Of a stretch of 22,556 bases of DNA, positions 20,918 through 22,556 are shown in pieces. This stretch comes from a virus. The translations under genes and the position numbers were made by a program. The notes beneath the pieces are model-generated. The model was not told where the DNA came from. It made no database searches and worked only from the letters and a program-made list of their open reading frames with translations. The stretch lies in IMG/VR virus record IMGVR_UViG_3300022913_000009, positions 1 to 22,556 of that record; one strand, 5' to 3'. Every line of letters starts with the position of its first letter. The stretch's first letter is position 1.

Positions 20918-22254
20918 TGGCTAATCTAACTAGAGGTCACACATTCAGTAGCGGGGATTTGGTTACAGCCACTAAGTTGCACAACTTGGTGGACTCCGCT
21001 TCTGTTGCTAACATTGCCGAGGCTGCACTTGCTGACGGTTCTCATATCATAACGAGTAGTACAACAGCTCCGGCTGCTGCTACTGCTGGTCATGCTTGGT
21101 GGGACACTTCAAGTCCAGAGGCAGATGGTTACGGAATCTTGAAGATCCATGACGGCACCCGCTGGCAGTCGGTCGCTAAGAATGTTGAGCAATACTACTT
21201 CAACAGGAGTGGTGCCACCTTGGATTACGGGGATCTGGTTATCTTCGACACAAGTGAGGCTCGCTCTGTAACAACAACGACTTCGGCTGGTAGTGCCAAG
21301 GTTGCTGGTGTGATTGCCAGTGGGTTAGATGGCTCTACAGAGGTGGGCGACGATAGTGAAGGTCGAGTGGTTCGTTCAGGTTTGGTAATGGTGAAGACTA
21401 CGGGCACCGTGACTCTTGGGGACTACCTGGGCACTTCAGATACCGTGAAGTTGGCGAAGAGTCTTGGCTCCAGTCAAGTGGCGGGAGCCTTTGGAATAGC
21501 AGTCAAGGACACGGGGACCACAGACCAGTGGCTTGTCGCTCTGTCAGGTCACACGGTTGACTATGTTCAGAAGACGACGACCGTAGCATTGGTGGAGAAC
21601 AATCGAGTGCCATCTCCTGGTCATCTTGGATCTAACAGTGGAATAATGACAACGCCTAATGGCATACCGGGAACGGACGGGGCAGGTGGCTCATCTACAA
21701 GTAACGATGGGGCTGGTCCTTCAACATCCGCTTGGCTTCCACTGACATGGTGGGACGAGACACTCGATGCTGGGTCTGAGGATGTTGTTGTTGAGTCAGG
21801 GGAGTTTGTTCTTCAAGCGAATCAAATGGTTCATGTTTTCTTGAGCGATATAGCGATCAAGTGTGTCTCCAGTCATTCCAGCACTGCGGATCGTGGCATT
21901 GGTTTGCGTGTAACCATTGAGGCATCGTCTGTTGTTGGGCTATCTGCTGATTTCGTGGTTTCGGAAGGGTCGTGGTCTGGCCTGAGTGAGTATGTAAATC
22001 CAGATGAGAGTATAAGGTTTGGTCAAACAAACTACATCACAACTGGCTCTCAGAACAACGGAGTTTGGTTCAGGAACTTGCAGCATGATTACTCCCCGAC
22101 TTTAGCAGGAACCTACAAAGTTCGTGCTTGGTGGCACGGCACCCATGCCGATGGCAACTTCCGAATACTAGCCCCGCTAGATTACCGATCAGGGACAACA
22201 ACATTCGAGAGCCTCGGGATGGGCAAGCCCACCCTCAAAGTAGTGACGAGATAG
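20917..22254 (+). CDS. Tail fibre / receptor-binding-like protein, 445 aa
   Basis: The short N-terminus MANLTRGHTFSSGDLVTATK then LHNLVDSASV resembles the attachment segment of many phage fibre-like proteins. Residues about 90-215 form a small beta domain (YFNRSGATLDYGDLVIFDTS... LVALSGHTVDY). After a glycine/serine linker (about 245-270) a C-terminal beta sandwich follows (LQANQMVHVFLSDIAIKCVS... YKVRAWWHGTHADGNFRIL), which fits a jelly-roll receptor-binding head. The function is inferred from order and composition. The start overlaps the nozzle stop. GGGAG follows its stop as the next ribosome binding site. Confidence 0.72.
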   Translation: MANLTRGHTFSSGDLVTATKLHNLVDSASVANIAEAALADGSHIITSSTTAPAAATAGHAWWDTSSPEADGYGILKIHDGTRWQSVAKNVEQYYFNRSGATLDYGDLVIFDTSEARSVTTTTSAGSAKVAGVIASGLDGSTEVGDDSEGRVVRSGLVMVKTTGTVTLGDYLGTSDTVKLAKSLGSSQVAGAFGIAVKDTGTTDQWLVALSGHTVDYVQKTTTVALVENNRVPSPGHLGSNSGIMTTPNGIPGTDGAGGSSTSNDGAGPSTSAWLPLTWWDETLDAGSEDVVVESGEFVLQANQMVHVFLSDIAIKCVSSHSSTADRGIGLRVTIEASSVVGLSADFVVSEGSWSGLSEYVNPDESIRFGQTNYITTGSQNNGVWFRNLQHDYSPTLAGTYKVRAWWHGTHADGNFRILAPLDYRSGTTTFESLGMGKPTLKVVTR

Positions 22255-22263
22255 GGAGACACA

Positions 22264-22556
22264 ATGCCAATCACTCCACAAATGGTAATGATGGGGGCAC
22301 AACTGCTGGGTGGCCTGTTTGGCGGGCAGAAGAAGCCAAACTTTGCCAACATCCTCAGAAGAAACCAAGGGCTGTTCCAGCAACAACTGGGGTATGGGGT
22401 GCAGAACCTCAACCAGTATGGTGGGCAGTTCATGGATGCCTACTCACAGATGTCTCCCATGTTTGGTCAACTGGCTCAGAGTGCAAGTCAGATGTTCGGA
22501 GACGACAACCGAAGGTTCCAGTTGGCTCAGGACATGGCTAAGTTCACCAGAGGGAA
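22264..22556 (+). CDS. Internal virion / ejection-type protein, 5' part only
   Basis: Ninety-seven codons are visible before the right edge. The start is MPITPQMVMMGAQLLGGLFG, a hydrophobic glycine-rich helix. A Gln/Asn/Tyr/Gly-rich segment follows (QGLFQQQLGYGVQNLNQYGG) and then a helical stretch (LAQSASQMFGDDNRRFQLAQ). This composition recalls ejection proteins or minor tail proteins in short-tailed phages, which insert into the host envelope. GGGAG stands seven bases before the ATG. Identity cannot be confirmed without the rest of the gene. Confidence 0.6.
   Translation, partial: MPITPQMVMMGAQLLGGLFGGQKKPNFANILRRNQGLFQQQLGYGVQNLNQYGGQFMDAYSQMSPMFGQLAQSASQMFGDDNRRFQLAQDMAKFTRG

Overview
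The window looks like part of the genome of an uncultivated tailed double-stranded DNA phage. The evidence is a complete packaging, head and short-tail gene block on the plus strand (terminase, P22-type portal, scaffold, SU10-type HK97-fold capsid protein, two tail-tube/adaptor proteins, tail fibre-like proteins, start of an ejection-type protein), plus a leftward block of small phage genes. I see no tRNA, integrase, transposase, CRISPR array or clear host gene. A short-tailed (podovirus-like) particle is the likeliest reading, because a portal, an adaptor and a nozzle-like protein are present and no tape-measure or tube gene is visible. The host cannot be named from this sequence. Ribosome binding sites of the form AGGAAGG or GGAGG indicate a bacterial host.

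The first 6.28 kb reads leftward on the minus strand and splits into transcription units. The unit from about 6279 to 3974 carries a charged protein, a coiled-coil protein, an endonuclease VII/HNH-like protein with no ordinary start codon, a HAD-type phosphatase, several conserved unknowns and two micro-proteins. It ends at a clear intrinsic terminator (3878-3928). After a G-rich spacer (3778-3814), a well-formed promoter (3540-3568) starts a second unit of about eleven tightly packed small genes (3499 to 479). A third promoter (444-472) drives the last two visible genes, the second of which runs off the left edge. In this block several genes are preceded by the same arrangement: a small GC hairpin immediately followed by an AGGAAGGC ribosome binding site. 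The two best promoters also place a hairpin at the extreme 5' end of their transcript.

From 6331 to the right edge everything reads rightward: a probable small terminase, a 56-residue CxxC mini-protein, large terminase, portal, a small overlapping protein, scaffold (TTG start, with its own likely promoter), major capsid protein, three small head/decoration-type proteins, a LamG-type lectin-like protein, a 972-residue protein made largely of about 42 copies of a 15-residue repeat, two tail adaptor/nozzle proteins, a receptor-binding-like protein and a truncated internal or ejection-type protein. Many starts and stops touch or overlap (ATGA, TAATG), which suggests translational coupling.

The items most worth a second look are the hairpin-plus-ribosome-binding-site cassettes, the AUU-start endonuclease, a CxCxC-tailed micro-protein lying next to A8/G7 homopolymers, the lectin domain that appears inserted inside another domain, and the 42-repeat protein with recently duplicated units.
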